DNA of 64,000 bases from Enoplolaimus lenunculus (lineage: Eukaryota; Nematoda; Enoplea; Enoplida; Thoracostomopsidae). The position numbers and the translations under genes were made by a program. Below the pieces are notes generated by a model. It did not search any database. It saw only the letters and a program-made list of their open reading frames with translations, and was not told where the DNA came from. Positions 21,966 through 36,300 of this stretch are shown here, piece after piece (the first letter of the stretch is position 1; each line of letters starts with the position of its first letter). Where the stretch lies: positions 1-64,000 of the forward strand of contig JASANG010003403.1 of the NCBI GenBank assembly GCA_030248215.1, read 5' to 3'.

Positions 21966-24900
21966 CTGAAACAAAAATACACATCTACAGTCTGTAGTGG
22001 TCGGAACATTTATTTTTGAGGGTGCGATCGGATATCCAGCTCCGGCTACAGCAAAAAAGCTGTATCCGGCTCCAATATATTGACTTGCCGGATATTACTT
22101 TTAAAAACATCAAAAAATTTATATCATTATTCGTGTTTATGCCAAGTACCATTGCACTGATTGACTAACTTTTACATATTTTCCATGTCACAATATGTAA
22201 AGTAAATGTTTGCATGTGACCGTGTAAGATCACAATTTTTATTGGGTTACAATAACGCTAGAAAACCAGATATAGAAGACGAGTATTATTCTAGGGGCGT
22301 AACAAAATATATCTCAGCAGATTTCTATTATTCCTAAGGCTAAGCCTAAACTTCAGCGTAAAAATGGGTTTATAACTGAGCCTTAGCCTAAGTAAAAATT
22401 ATAGTGTTAATCCGAACCAGGGATGTGCGGACCGGGCATGAAGAGTTTTGGTCTCGGTCACTTTTGGTCATCACCAAAAAAATATAATTCTCAAAATAAA
22501 TTATTTCGAATGCTTTTTCGTAGTTTTTTGTGTGTTTTCTGAATAGCTGTTAATAATTACTGTGTAACTGAGAAAATTCATACATTCATAGCGAAACTTT
22601 ATTCATGAGGCATTACTTGCTTCAACAATATTAACTTCTGCTTTTACAGGTTTACCAGCATTCACTGAAACCTCGACTTCTAGGGTCGGCTATAAATCAC
22701 TGAGAATCGAGAAACCGAGACCTGCCAAATACCGATACTTGCCAAGCCTGAGACCGAGACTCCCATCCCTGTTCTTAGCCACCTCTGTTTCACAGTGCCT
22801 ACGGAAAACTGGACACCCTTAAATGAACATGGGCCAAACGAATTTTGCAACTGAACGCAACGCTAGAAAAACATAGAATAGTATAATAGGGTCGATGTTA
22901 AGGTGATAAAAATGCATCGGCGTGAGACGTTAAACTTGGCCACGCAAACACTTTAGTACCGTAAGCCACGGAACGAAGAATTGCAACATACGTTCTGATA
23001 TTTGAATGCAATCTAGTATTAGATTTGAATTCATTATCCGGCTCAGTCAGTTTTTGGTATCCGGTCGCGCCCTGCTATTTGTCACAGTTAATAATTGGAG
23101 TGTTTCAAACAAAATTGATTTGGGCAGCACTAACAACTACTAAAAACCAAGCCGAATTTAATCGGAGGATATAAAAACAAAGTACTTTCTAAACCAAAGC
23201 TTGCTGTCTCCAACTCCCTCCGAGCTCTAGGGGTGGACTCAGCCTTCATTAACTAACTGCGCGGTTTTTTATATTGTGTCGTTTAAATAGCTGAACGGCG
23301 CAACACGTAGAGGTATAAGATAAGAATTAAAAAAACTTAACACAACAGAGCGAAGCAACGAAAGAACCAGATGCTAGTGCAGCTAGGAATTCAATAATTC
23401 AGAAGGGAATAACCTCATTAAGCTTAAGTAAAGTTGTTTGCGAGCAAGAGTGGCGAACCAGAGCCAAAACGTGTGACGTATAGCAATCAGCAGGTAAATA
23501 TTATAAAATCTGTACAAATTTTTGAAGCCATCTGTGTTAGATACTTAAGTAAAAGTAAAGAAAGCCAGGCACTATCTTTAGAAGTGTAAAAAATTGTGTC
23601 ACTAACTTTAGTTTTCCATGCGGCACCTGCAGCTGTTCGTTGATGAGCTTCGGTTCTTTGTCGGTGTTCAAGGAAATGCTTTGCTCGTGTCGCCTTTTCA
23701 ACGTCTTTCGACGCAAGCGCAGCAGTCACGTACCGCCATAATCTGAAAATGGAAAAAGAAAAAGTACAAAATTCAGAAAGCAAAGAAAACCAGTGATCAG
23801 ATTTTGAAGACATTCTCAAAACGTTTAGCAACTATAACTATTACTTTTGAAGAGTAGAGTATATTCAGACAACAACATCACCTAGATTTTCAAGGCACTA
23901 AGATAAACCACTATAGCAAGAAGCCTACCATGATTTGCCCTGAGCCCGGCGGCCAACTTGTTATGCGGTTCCCAGAAATACAAATAAATTTTCGCTCTAG
24001 GCTCAAGGAAAGCCATCAATTAAAATTCCTATTTCAAGAACTGAGCAAAGGGCTGCTTGAAATCCCTATTACCGAAGCCAAAGTCTTGATTAATGTCCTT
24101 CAATCGACAACTTAACAAAACATACCTGCGGGATTCATACGAGTCTTGTTCCACACAAGGTTTGCACCGTTTACGAATAATATTCAATTGATTGATATCA
24201 AGAAAGACCTTTTCCTAGAAATAGTAATTTTTACAACCACTACTACATCCCGTTTTACCAATATTTTTCATTTACATACAGCAGGCCGGATGACTTACAC
24301 TAACTTTGATAGCTCCGTGAACACTAAAAATATTCAACCTGTGCCGCAGCTAACTGTTTAATTCTGAAACCGTGTACATTTCAAGAACACCTTTTCGCGA
24401 GTGGCCGTAGCAAACAAGAAAAATGACTGACTCACGCTCAGAATCTCGTAGGTTAACTCGAAACTCAACGACCGCACCAATTTCTTTGTCACCTGTTCCT
24501 CCCGTGCTCCGTCAAGAAAAATGACTGACTCACGCTCAGAATCTCGTAGGTTAACTCGGAACTCAACGACCGCACCAATTTCTTTGTCACTTGTTTCTCC
24601 CGTGCTCCGTCAAGAAAAATGACTGACTCACGCTCAGAATCTCGTAGGTTAACTCGGAACTCAACGACCGCACCAATTGCTTTGTCACTTGTTCCTCCCG
24701 TGCCCCCTCAAAATTTGGATGGTTAAATTTACTGCTCGCGAAGCACATACAATTACAGCAAAATATAAATTTAAATGACGTCATTACCGGTCCACCAGAC
24801 TGTAATTTATACGACATGACTCCATTCCAGGTTCCTTTGATTATCATAAAAGGGGTGCGTTGCTCTGAGCGAAACACTTCCGCCTTGATGCAGTTGACTT

Positions 24901-27900
24901 TACCGCCGTAGAAAGGCTGAAATATTCAACACAGCACACAGCATTATTTAAAATTTCGGGCAGTTAAAACAAATCGTACAACCATTTTCAATAAACTAGA
25001 CGGTCACGAACAGAATTAAGAAGTAACGTCGGTATTGTAGTTTGAACTGCTCACGATGCTGCCACGTGCTACAGCCATGTGAAAGTATAGTTTTAATATA
25101 CTGCGACAAAGGGTTGTCAGTTTCTACACAAAATTCCGTAAGTTCTCGCGTAAAACTTTGTCTATATTGATTTCCTGATCGGTGGCCTCGCGTCAGTGTC
25201 ATCAACGTAGGCAACAATTTGACTTCGAAAACGTATGACTCATAAACGAAGTTATTTACCTCTACTATCTAGAAGATTCTACTAAATCCTATAAAACGCG
25301 GTTTTAAACTTGTCTATCTAGAAATTTTGTGGACGGAATATCTTTTCTAGTCATCCCATTGTGTAGGCTCCCTGCTCTTTGTACTAGAAACAAATATATC
25401 TTAGCTTACCTTGGTTAAAAATTCAATTTCCGCCGAATAACCCGTTTTCGCGCACGCTATTTGACATTTGCCACCAAGCTCCACCCACGGCTTCGTTAAA
25501 ATCGACCTAAAATTAAATTATAACAATAATTGTTAGGAAAAAGAGTTCGCAATCGTTTTGAACGAGTCTAAAGCATCGAGGCATATTTTTGACAAGCAGC
25601 GTGGTGTGACCGAATATTCGGTGTCGGTTTAATATCCCGCGAAAAATCGACTTTCGGCTCTGGTTCTGATATCCTGTATACACGTACCGGATACATTACC
25701 GCGCTTTCCATCACAGTTCATTATGCAGGTCGCATAAAGTCTGAATTAATTCAACCATCAAATTTGTTTAATATTTTGTAGATAACAACGATGGTGACTG
25801 GCCTAGTTTTGAGTCTATTGGACTAAATGGAAATTGCTGGGTTTGAAGGCGTTTTAAGTCAAGAAATTTCGAGTAAAGTCTTCTTCGCACATGAATGCTT
25901 CTTGCAGCAAAGATTCCCAATGACAAAATATCTTTGTTAATATTTGCAGCTCAAAATACTCGGGCAAGTTGCAGCTTTGAATTCTCGCTGCAAAACTTTA
26001 CACGTGTGAACAGGGCTTAATAGACAAATTAATATACTTTAAGCACACCTGCCGTACGCGTTCGGAAACGTTAATATATATTCTTCATCATGATCAAGCA
26101 CTGAAACACATCCATGACCGATCATGTGAACGCCAATTGAGAGGCCAAGAAACTTTGATTTGGTCCAAATGTGTCCATCAAATTGCAGACGATGCAACGG
26201 AAACTCACCATAAATTGCTGATACTAGAATATAAAACCCACACAATATTCAGCTCAATACCAAGCTGTAGTCGAGAGTCACTATACAATTTTATGAGGTT
26301 CACAATAATTTTTGAGAGGTTGCTACCAATGTAGACTTGTGGGTTACCCGTTGTACAGTTTTAAAATGTAAAAACGTACACTCAGTAGCCTTACCCTAAC
26401 ATTATTTTCTCTGTTAACTTCAACAGAGCTACATATAGAACACAGTTGAAAATTCATCCAACTTCATGTCACAGAATTATGTTAAAAAGCACATAAACTT
26501 AAATACATATCGAAACAGATTCAATGAATAAACAAAGTAAAAATTATGCATAACACAAAAGATAACAAAGAAGTTATAGTGACTTAAGCGCCGTTTCCAA
26601 CATCTTTTGACCGCCGGCCACAGAAGAGTGTTGGGGTTAACGTGTGGGCAATATTTTAAAAGTTTCCACTAGTTTGTGTGACAATTGACAACGACACTCG
26701 TTGACCGCAACACTTAGTTCAAATCTAAGCCCGGTCATCAACATTACTTGGCGGATGGTGTGATACTTGTTCGGCAACAAACGTCAACTGCGCCGCGTTT
26801 GAACCGGGATACGGCCCGTCAGGAATAGTTGTATTTGCTGCCTGAAATATCATATGAAATAATCGAATTATGCTATTCCACTCGTCTGCTACCGCGAGGA
26901 AGTGGCAGAACAAAACTGCTAGTATGTGTTGAAATACTAGACATTTTGCTTAAACAAGATTTCCGGACAAGCCAAGCTAGGAAACTTAAGCTCTTGATAA
27001 TGAATTAAAATTAAAAATCATATCTACCAATCCAACACTGCACGAATATAAATGCGATATCCGATTCCGGTGAAAAATTAGTGTCCGGTTTCGGTTCCGG
27101 TATCCGATAAAATTAATATCTGGTCGCTCCTCGATGATAGATGCCAATAATCAATTTAGAATAGCATTCTTTTCCCTACAACAATATTTAAACTGCACCC
27201 CTCACCCAGCAAACTTGCATACCAGTCACTCACTTACAGTTTTCACTTGCGATGCATTTGTACCCGTAGACTTGGATTGAAAATATGACTCTTGAGGCAG
27301 ATCCCAGTAACATCGAAACGTTTCGCCCAAAATTGGGTTATAAGGCTTTTTGGCGACAGCGCTTTTGCGTGACGCGTGAAACGACGACAAATACCAACGC
27401 AGTACTTGTAGCATCCGGTCTTCGGCTGCTGATTCGAGTGGAATTCTGCAAAACAATCACACACGAACCAGGCTGGATTTAAATTCACTTACTATTATGC
27501 TATAAATTAAGCCTAAACTTGTCAAAGACTGAGCCTAGAAATTAGTAGCGAGTGCCCTTGAAGCATTCGAATTCCGGTGTCGATTCGCCTGGAATTCTGC
27601 TAATAACCAGGCAACCAGAGAACTGTTTCTGGCCAAAATACTACATTTATAAAATAAGCCTAAACTTAAGCCTAACTCAAAACGTATTCCTACGAATTAA
27701 TCTAATCGAATTTTTAAGAATAATCCAAAACAACTTCAACATTTGCTTCAATGAAATATTTAGACGTTCGAACTAACAGACTCAATCTTCTTTTTTCGTT
27801 TTCCAACTGACTCGAAACAATTTAAAACGATGAAATAGAATTGCAAATAAATTCCTATACACTCTGTTGTTGACAAAATAATTCTGAACGACACATTACA

Positions 27901-28801
27901 CATCATTGTGCATCCTAACTTAAAACACCGGAAACGGAACCGCTAAATTAAACAATATCAGATTATCATACCTCCGAAACTCCGGTTGCTCTACCCAGCT
28001 ACACACATATATACATATGACACATCCAGATGGTTATTGTTCCAATGATGTCTTACTTGATAAAAATATCCGGATGAGCAAAAAAATCAGCATACATTTC
28101 GAGCAACGAACGGCGTTCAAGAATAAACGTTGGAAGGACGATTTTGGTCAAATCCATTCCGATGCTCACTTGTGATAACAGATGCATTATTACACTGCCG
28201 TGTTCTTCCATACTATCAACTGAAGTAATTAATACAAATTCAATGTATTAATAGAAGAAAGAATGTTCGCAGAGGTTTTAATTGGAGACACCTCCAAAAA
28301 ATTTAAACCAAATAATACAACCCTAAAGAATTAAATAAAATAACTTTAACAGTTTGGTATAAAGTAAGGGTGGCGCTATACTTATCATGTGGCGGCATCC
28401 AGCGCCCTAAGTTAAATAACTTTTGTTTACAAATTATGTGCCATACAGCATTTTAAGTGCGTTGAAATAGTGTTTGCGCCACCGTAATATTCTTAACTTG
28501 TGAAACTATCATTAACTAAAACGTTACCACCAAGTGTTAAACCCTATTCACCCGTGCGATTCTTGCAGCAAAAACTTGCACGTGTTAATGAAGCTTTAAA
28601 ATCTATACTTACGTTCGTCTTCACACTGATTTTCGTACAAAGCTGAAAACGTAAACAACGCTTTTAGAGGACACACAAACTTTCAAGTATGAACTAACTA
28701 GCTGGATCAGCAATTTTTTATCACATTATTACTATTGTTATTATAATTATAACAATTATTATTAACCTGTAGGTACCAAACCTAGTTCTGCAACCAGACA
28801 C

Positions 28802-28867
<66 letters not shown>

Positions 28868-28890
28868 GCAACACAGAATCAAACCAGACG

Positions 28891-28930
<40 letters not shown>

Positions 28931-31900
28931 GCAACACAGAATCAAAACCAGACGAATTCGTTATAACTGCGACACACAGTTCTTTAACTTTTAGCATCAC
29001 GTAGTCGAATTGGTATTGGCATCGGTTTGACATACGTAAAATTTTAGGCATCAGCATATCACTATTCAGATCCCAACATACCATCATATTCCGCTCCATC
29101 ACCAATCCATATATCCGCATTAACATCATCATCGCTTTTTACACCACTTCCGGGTCCTGTTATCGAATTCCTCTTTCCTGTTCCAGCCAATCGCTGTTGA
29201 GGGGCGGCCAAATTTGGGACACTTCCAAGCGACGAAACAGGCGGTTGATTATTATCGTCGTCGTTGCCGTTGTTCACTATTCCGGTTTCGGTCCCAGCTG
29301 TAGCAGTGTCTGTTGCGACACTTCCGGTCAGGGTTCCGGAACCGGAGCTGTGCTGACTTGATGTTCGCCGACGGGACGATGACGGCACTAAAAGGCCACG
29401 AGTACCGTCGATTAGGGAACGGCGTGTGTTTCGTAATCCAGGCATGCTAGAAATAATAAAAATAACAATGTACAAATTTGTTTGAAGAAGGAAATGCAGC
29501 TTAAACAATGTTTGCTTCCCGACTGGTCTTGTTTCAAGACATAGGTGTGGCGCTATGCTTTTTACGAATTTTTATGTTTCGCAGCACCGTCCTTCACCGT
29601 AAGGTACAATGCGGCTAACTACTCGCGTACAATAGTGCACGGCGCTGGGGGACTTTCCACATGTACAGTGAGGCTGAAAAGCGTCGTGGCAAGTAAAAAG
29701 ACATTTAATTTGGAAATAACTAGATGTGTACTGTCGCATCTGGCACCGGCTTCCGATCACAACTTGTAGCTTTAAATTTCAGCTGTGAATTGTTGATCAT
29801 TGCTGCGAGAACAAGCATCTGTAAATCACGGTTAGACTCACTCAGAATCATCATCATCATCATCATCACCAAGATCCGCATCCGGATCCGCCGTACCAAT
29901 AATCCGTCCTCCAGTTCCAGCGACAACCGCTTCTTCTACTGTATCAAAAAAGTCGTCTTCTCCGGAACTCGAATACGAGGTTGGAGGAACAATATGAGCG
30001 ACTCCAGTTGTTGTTGTTGTTAGACTTCCAGGATCTACTAAAGACGCTTGAACAGTTCCAAGTGGTGTTTCCGAACTACGTAAGTTTTGTTGTTGGGCTT
30101 CTAAATCGCTACTGCTGTATGCTGAAATTAAAAACAACAAACAAGATACAGTGCAGGTAGAAATTACAAAACAATTAAGTTTATCCTGTACAAATGCTGC
30201 GAAAGGTTACAAAACAAAAATTATTCTATTTCAGAGGGAAAATGCTCACAAAACAGTGTTTAGTAGCTGTTACCTGTGTCGTTAAAAGAATTAAGAAATT
30301 GTCTACTCTATCTAACAGGTGCATTGTGCGAATGCACGGAAGCCCATATTTCAAATTACGCAGTTTGTTTCAAAACTTATGCATTGTGTAACTGTTTAGA
30401 ATCAACCATAGCCATTCCTTTACTACAACTCCTCCACTCGAAAACATCACTCACCGTCAGTATCAGTAACTCCTGCTTGCTTATCACCAAGGGCAGAGCC
30501 TAGTTGTTTGTCAGCCTCCGGTCCACTGAAAACTCCTGCAGTAGTGACAGAGTCGACTCCTTGTTTACCACCGGCACCTGCTACCACAGGAACAGGAGTG
30601 TTTCCGGCAAAACGTGTCGGATGCGTATAATTGGCACTTGGCGGATATAGTTGGCTCTGAAACAATACCAATCACAAAAGAACCAAGACATCGGTAGCAT
30701 TTGTAAGGGCAACGTTTTAACCTCTTCGTTCACAGAAAGCGTCAAATCCATAAGACAAGATTATAAAGGTAGCGCTATACCTTTGATAACGCCGTCATTG
30801 TCCGGCGCCGTCCGCCACTGTGCGGCATCTAAGTGATTTACTCACGATACCGTATGGCGACTGATGTTGCAGCACGACAAGTATATGGCCACTCTAAGCA
30901 TCATAATTTGAAAAAATATCCAGAGAAGACACTTGAATAATACCCATAAACCACCGTTTAAACAGCTATACTTGGTTCAAAGCACAAAGATTTAAATTTA
31001 CAAAAAAAATTAGTAAAAAGAATAAAATAAAGCCACCTCAACGTTCCCAGTTCCTCCAAAATTTATATCTCGCTAAACCTAATTCATGCATTATCGCAAT
31101 TAGAACGACCAAGAAAACAAACTGGCCGGTTTCAAAGTACTTAAGGCTCGTAATAAAATTTTAGTCACCCCACCAGACTTACCTTTGCAATCTGAAGTAG
31201 AACAATTGAATGTTTTACAGTTTCTAATAATGCCTGAAATATAATTTAGAAATATATTTTCAATACAATTATAAATATAAGTGCCACTAATCACCAAGAA
31301 GAATTTGCTATTCGAGTAAAAATTCGATTCCTGCTCCTGCTCTTCAAGGCGGCGGAACAATTACTCCAGGCTGTAAGTTGTCAGCTGAACCTGGTGGGAA
31401 AGCAAAACAATTTTAAGAACAGCATGTGGTTAAAAAACCAGCTAGAAACTTGGCTAAAACTCTTTAACCAGCACAATAACTATACAGCATACTGAGCCCC
31501 CTAACCTCTCTCACCCAAATTATTCCTACTCTTGCTACAAATTGCGTGCACTCCTTCAAAAACAAAACATTCCGAGTTCGAATACTTCAAAGTTCATAGA
31601 GGATGTTTGTTATTCATCCTTTCAAACTTCGAACATTCAACAACCAAAAACTGTAATTAATGCCGGTTTGCCCTCAGTGCCCGCTAAAACGCATGATGAT
31701 ACAAAGACGTTTCACAGTAATCAGATAAAAGGTGTTCTTCTAGCACTCCAAACTTGTACTCCGTCATGAAAAGACATGGTCAACCCAGCCAATTTCGTCA
31801 TTTTGTTACCATAGTATATTCAAAATCGAGACGGCCTAGTGTTTCACAGTAGGTCCAAAAATTGTTACTAGGAGAAGCCCTGAACACAGATTGTATTGGC

Positions 31901-33330
31901 AACTCTGAGTCGATGGGACCTCATTAACAACAAATTCAAAGCATCAATAATTCTAATCCTAAGCCTAAGTTAAGCCGAAGACAATTGCTAAAGCTGTCTA
32001 ACTCTGAAACGATACGGATAAGCTGGCAAGGCAAAATTCTTCATAGGAACAATCCTTATAACACAACATCTGGTACATATATACCTCTCTATATCCGATA
32101 TATATTTTATACCCAGTAGCAAAAAAGTAACCTAAAGCAGATATATACATATATTAATGAAAAAGAGAAACATATATCATTTTTGCATTAAAAACATCAA
32201 TACTATATTGGCGAAACCCACGCTACAGGATATGGCAAACAAACACAAAGTAACTCTCACGACCACGTCAGATTAGGCTGTTTGGAATCCAACGGACGCA
32301 CAAAACTTAAACTCAAAGGATTATCAACAGCCCCGTGGCCAACTCAACATTGTGGGACCCATCAATTTTCAGCTGTGGCATACGAGTACTTAACAGTTTT
32401 TATACAAATGATGCCAAAAGTCAGCACTAAGCCGTCTACCTTCACCCTTGGCGATACCGGTCAAATTCCAGTTTGAGACGACAAAAATAGCAGTTTTCAC
32501 AAGCTTCAGAGTAACGCAACTGTGTGACACAGGTCAAAACAATGGTCCATTCCTGAACTGGGCCGGGCTTAAACTTTGAAAATACACAAAGCAAAACGTT
32601 CTTAACACACAATGTCACGCATACACTGCTTCAAATTCAAACCATTTGACAATTCTACATTATTAACACAAAAACGCACCACACTGACATGAACGAAATT
32701 GAATTTCAACATAAGTTTTTCGAATCCCGTGATTTTAGCGCTAAACCAAGAGATTATACATATACTTCCGGTTGGTGAAGTAACTTTCAAACCAAGAGCA
32801 TGGAAATGTTTGGAATTTTACATATTTTTTTGCATTTCATTTGCGCTACTTCTTAGTTTGAGAACCTACCACTAACTGGAGATAGGTGCTGTACGCATTT
32901 GAGAACATGATCCCTTGATTGAAAAATACACTAAATACAAAATACTGGTTAACCTTCGTGCTCAAACTACTGTTTACCCAACGGAAAAACCAAACGGCAT
33001 ATTTTTGGTTCTGCAGCAGAGTTGTCTGGCGGCTGTTCAGTTTTTGAGCTCAGAAAATTATTCATATGGTCAAAACAAAGAAAATATCAATGCGATGTGC
33101 CCCAAAACATACACTACCTCCAATTGTTGCTATTCGAACTCTACGTTTCGAAAACTGATGATAATTGCAAAAACGTATCACATTTTACTGGAAACAAGCA
33201 CAAATAATACTGTAAAACTTCAAAACAAAACCAACTACAATTGGCCCAATAAACGCTTAGATCCGTTCGTCATTACTGTAAATTTTCAAATCATCATTGC
33301 ACAACCTAAATATTATTATGAAACATAATA

Positions 33331-33363
<33 letters not shown>

Positions 33364-36300
33364 ATAATAACAACAATAATATTAATTAAACAGAAGATCG
33401 CACGTACCTAGGAACTCAAGTTTTTGTCCACCACACACCCTAGCAGATACAGCTAGGTTCGTCCATGAACACAAAACATAAGGCTTACATTCAAGTTCAG
33501 ACACAGCTAAGAGTTGTTCATAAGCTAACACTTGCCGAGGAAACACCACAAACGCAAAACATCACTGCAACGAGGCGACTCACAACATAACTCGACGACG
33601 GGCGCTCAAAGAGGTGAGATGAAATACGACGACGTCCCTCCCCCCATACATAAGAAGCCAGCACATACCGTAAGTCTGCCCACAAGGTGTCTTTTTCATA
33701 AGACTACACACTAACTTATGCTTAAAATATATATGGTTTCATAGTCACTCATAGCAAAGATTGAAGGCTACAGCTTCATATTTCGACGGTTAACTTAAGG
33801 TACCTAGACACAACGGCGCCTTTTGTTTGACTCCGTCAAACATGAGCAATAATAATAAACATAATATTACGTCACCGCCAAAACAGTACTAAACTGCATT
33901 TAAAGTAAACCAGGCAACCGGCTTTGCACAAAGCGCAAAAGTTGGCGAATGCACAACAATCTGCGTGCAAATTTTATTTTCACGGAACAATCACATTTCT
34001 GTTCTAAGAAATATTGTAAACAAAGCAATGCTGAAAACTTCCCAAAATCCGCTTGTGTGTTGGTGTGGCATTCCAGCTTCAATTACATAAATCTTGCGAC
34101 TACGATAAAACCGAAAACTATTAACTGCTGTATACTGAAACGAACAAAAGTCACAGTGAAATATTGTGATTTTGGCCATAAATAACAGTTCAATGCAGAA
34201 ACGTGTTATAATTTTTAGCGAGAAACATTATAATACACTTTTAAAATACCGGAGCCGGATGTCATTTTCATTTTTTGCGGATGCTGACATTCGGTTGTAC
34301 TCAAGCCAGGTTATATACGTACCAAAGGCGGTAAACAACAGGGTAGACAGGGGGACGCCTCAATTTAAAACAGAGATCAGCCAAAGCGAGCCAGTTTTTG
34401 CTCGCTTTGTTTTTGATCACATTTGTGTCAGTTAAACTGGTCGATTGACATCAAAATTTGACCGTTCTGGTCATAGTATGTACATCTAAGATGCTCAAAA
34501 ACGCGGAACTTCATTGAATACCTACACTTAACAAGAAAACGAACAGACAAAAAACAACAAACACCCGAACAAGCAAACAAACAAAACACCGAACGAGCAA
34601 ACAAACAAAACACCGAACGAGCAAACGAACCAACAAACATAACAAGGACCGACCAACAAACAAATAAATTAGAACACTCAGTATATATAAACAAACAAAC
34701 AAACAAATAAAATACCGAACAAACACATAAACAAAACACCGAACAAACAAACAAACAAACAAACAACCATCCAACCCAACAAACATTTTCAATCGCAACC
34801 GATGCAAATAACCAAAAAACCCTACCTCATAAGACGTTAAAATCCGTCTTCGTATAGTCATTTCGCTCAACCTAAATCGCTAGACAGACAGCAGCAGCAT
34901 ACATGCGCTTTTGATTTAAGGTATTCGAGCATAAAAACAACAAAAAAAAACAATATTAATATACACGCATATTATGAAATATCTTACTTAAATAAAAAAA
35001 TCCTATTTTAATTATTTGGCTGCATAACAAACGCTACAAGCGGCAGGCATATGTATTCTAGTATATTTATATATATTACGATTACCTTGTGGTCAATGAA
35101 GCGATTAGGTTTTACCAAGACTGGATGATGCATACATTAAGAGTATGCAACTATCTTTTTAAATAACTTGTGTAAATCAAAACCTTACTAAGGGTAGCGC
35201 TATACCGTTGGTGACGTCCAGCGCCGTCCGCCATCCTTACGGCGCCGTCTGCCACCACACCGGCCATTACACGGTATCGTACGTGAGTAATTTACGTACG
35301 ATACCCATTGGTGACAAACGGCGCCGTACCGCAAATATAGTGCAACCCTTACGCGTTTTGCACTGGGTACATTGTTTTCAACACAGAATGTAACCAGTTG
35401 CCATACTCTTGTTAGAGAGTATCATGCACTCTTGCCAGGGTGGCAACAAAGGTTTGGATTAGGATTCGGCGAAAATTTGTGGTTCGGATTCCGTTGGAAA
35501 AAACCCGAATCCAAAAGCCGAATCCAATAGTGTTCGGCAATATGGATATTAACTCAAATTTGCAACATGCAAGATTCGCATTTGGCAAATTAGCAATGGG
35601 TAAGTCTAAGCTTAGGCACAACCACACCACAGCCTACAAATCATAAGCTACTAACATAGATCTAGGCTTAGGCCTTGGCTTACACTTCAAAACAGCAAAA
35701 AAATTCCTAACTACCATTACAATAAAATCAAATTTAAAAGTTAACCCCACATCATGGCAACGTACAAGCTAACGTCTGCCAACTAAGCCTAAACACCACA
35801 AACTCCATTAAAATCAGTTTTTACCACAGAACCAACAACATTGTCGATATTTGGCCATAGCGAACGCCAATGCAAGAGAGCATGCCAGGCCGACGAAGAC
35901 AAGCTGCAACAGTTAGTTCTATCACTTATAATACTTATACTCTCCCACCGTGTTATAAGCCAACGCAAAAAATGACTTATTCAGCTTCTTAAGCCAAAAT
36001 ATTACCATATATACATATAGATATACAGTAGACTTCTTGGCCAAATCAGTAGCGTACCCGGTAGGATACGGACCTACGCCGTTGTGATTTTGGTCTATAA
36101 AACAAATTTAGGAATTACATCAACTGGTAATACAGTTTAACTCCCTGCGAAATGTTTATAGACCGCAACCCCTTTTTCAAAATCCCGATTACTCCCCAGG
36201 GCCGGATATTACACATATACGATGCCGGCGGATTGCGAAAATGATAACGGGGGGTAACTACAAAAACATTCTACAAAACTGACAAATTCTTAACTACTTC

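Noticed and set aside
24587-24787. Extension of the ORP exon-16 frame through the 98-bp repeats
   Set aside because: A GTAATG donor at 24787 and in-frame joining to exon 17 explain the protein; the extension shares nothing with the ORP family.
28721-29132. Frames made of Tyr-Ile repeats
   Set aside because: Direct product of (TA)n microsatellites.
34428-34870. Cys/Val/Phe-rich minus-strand frames
   Set aside because: Produced by the CAAA minisatellite; only the 54-base exon at 34826-34879 is kept.
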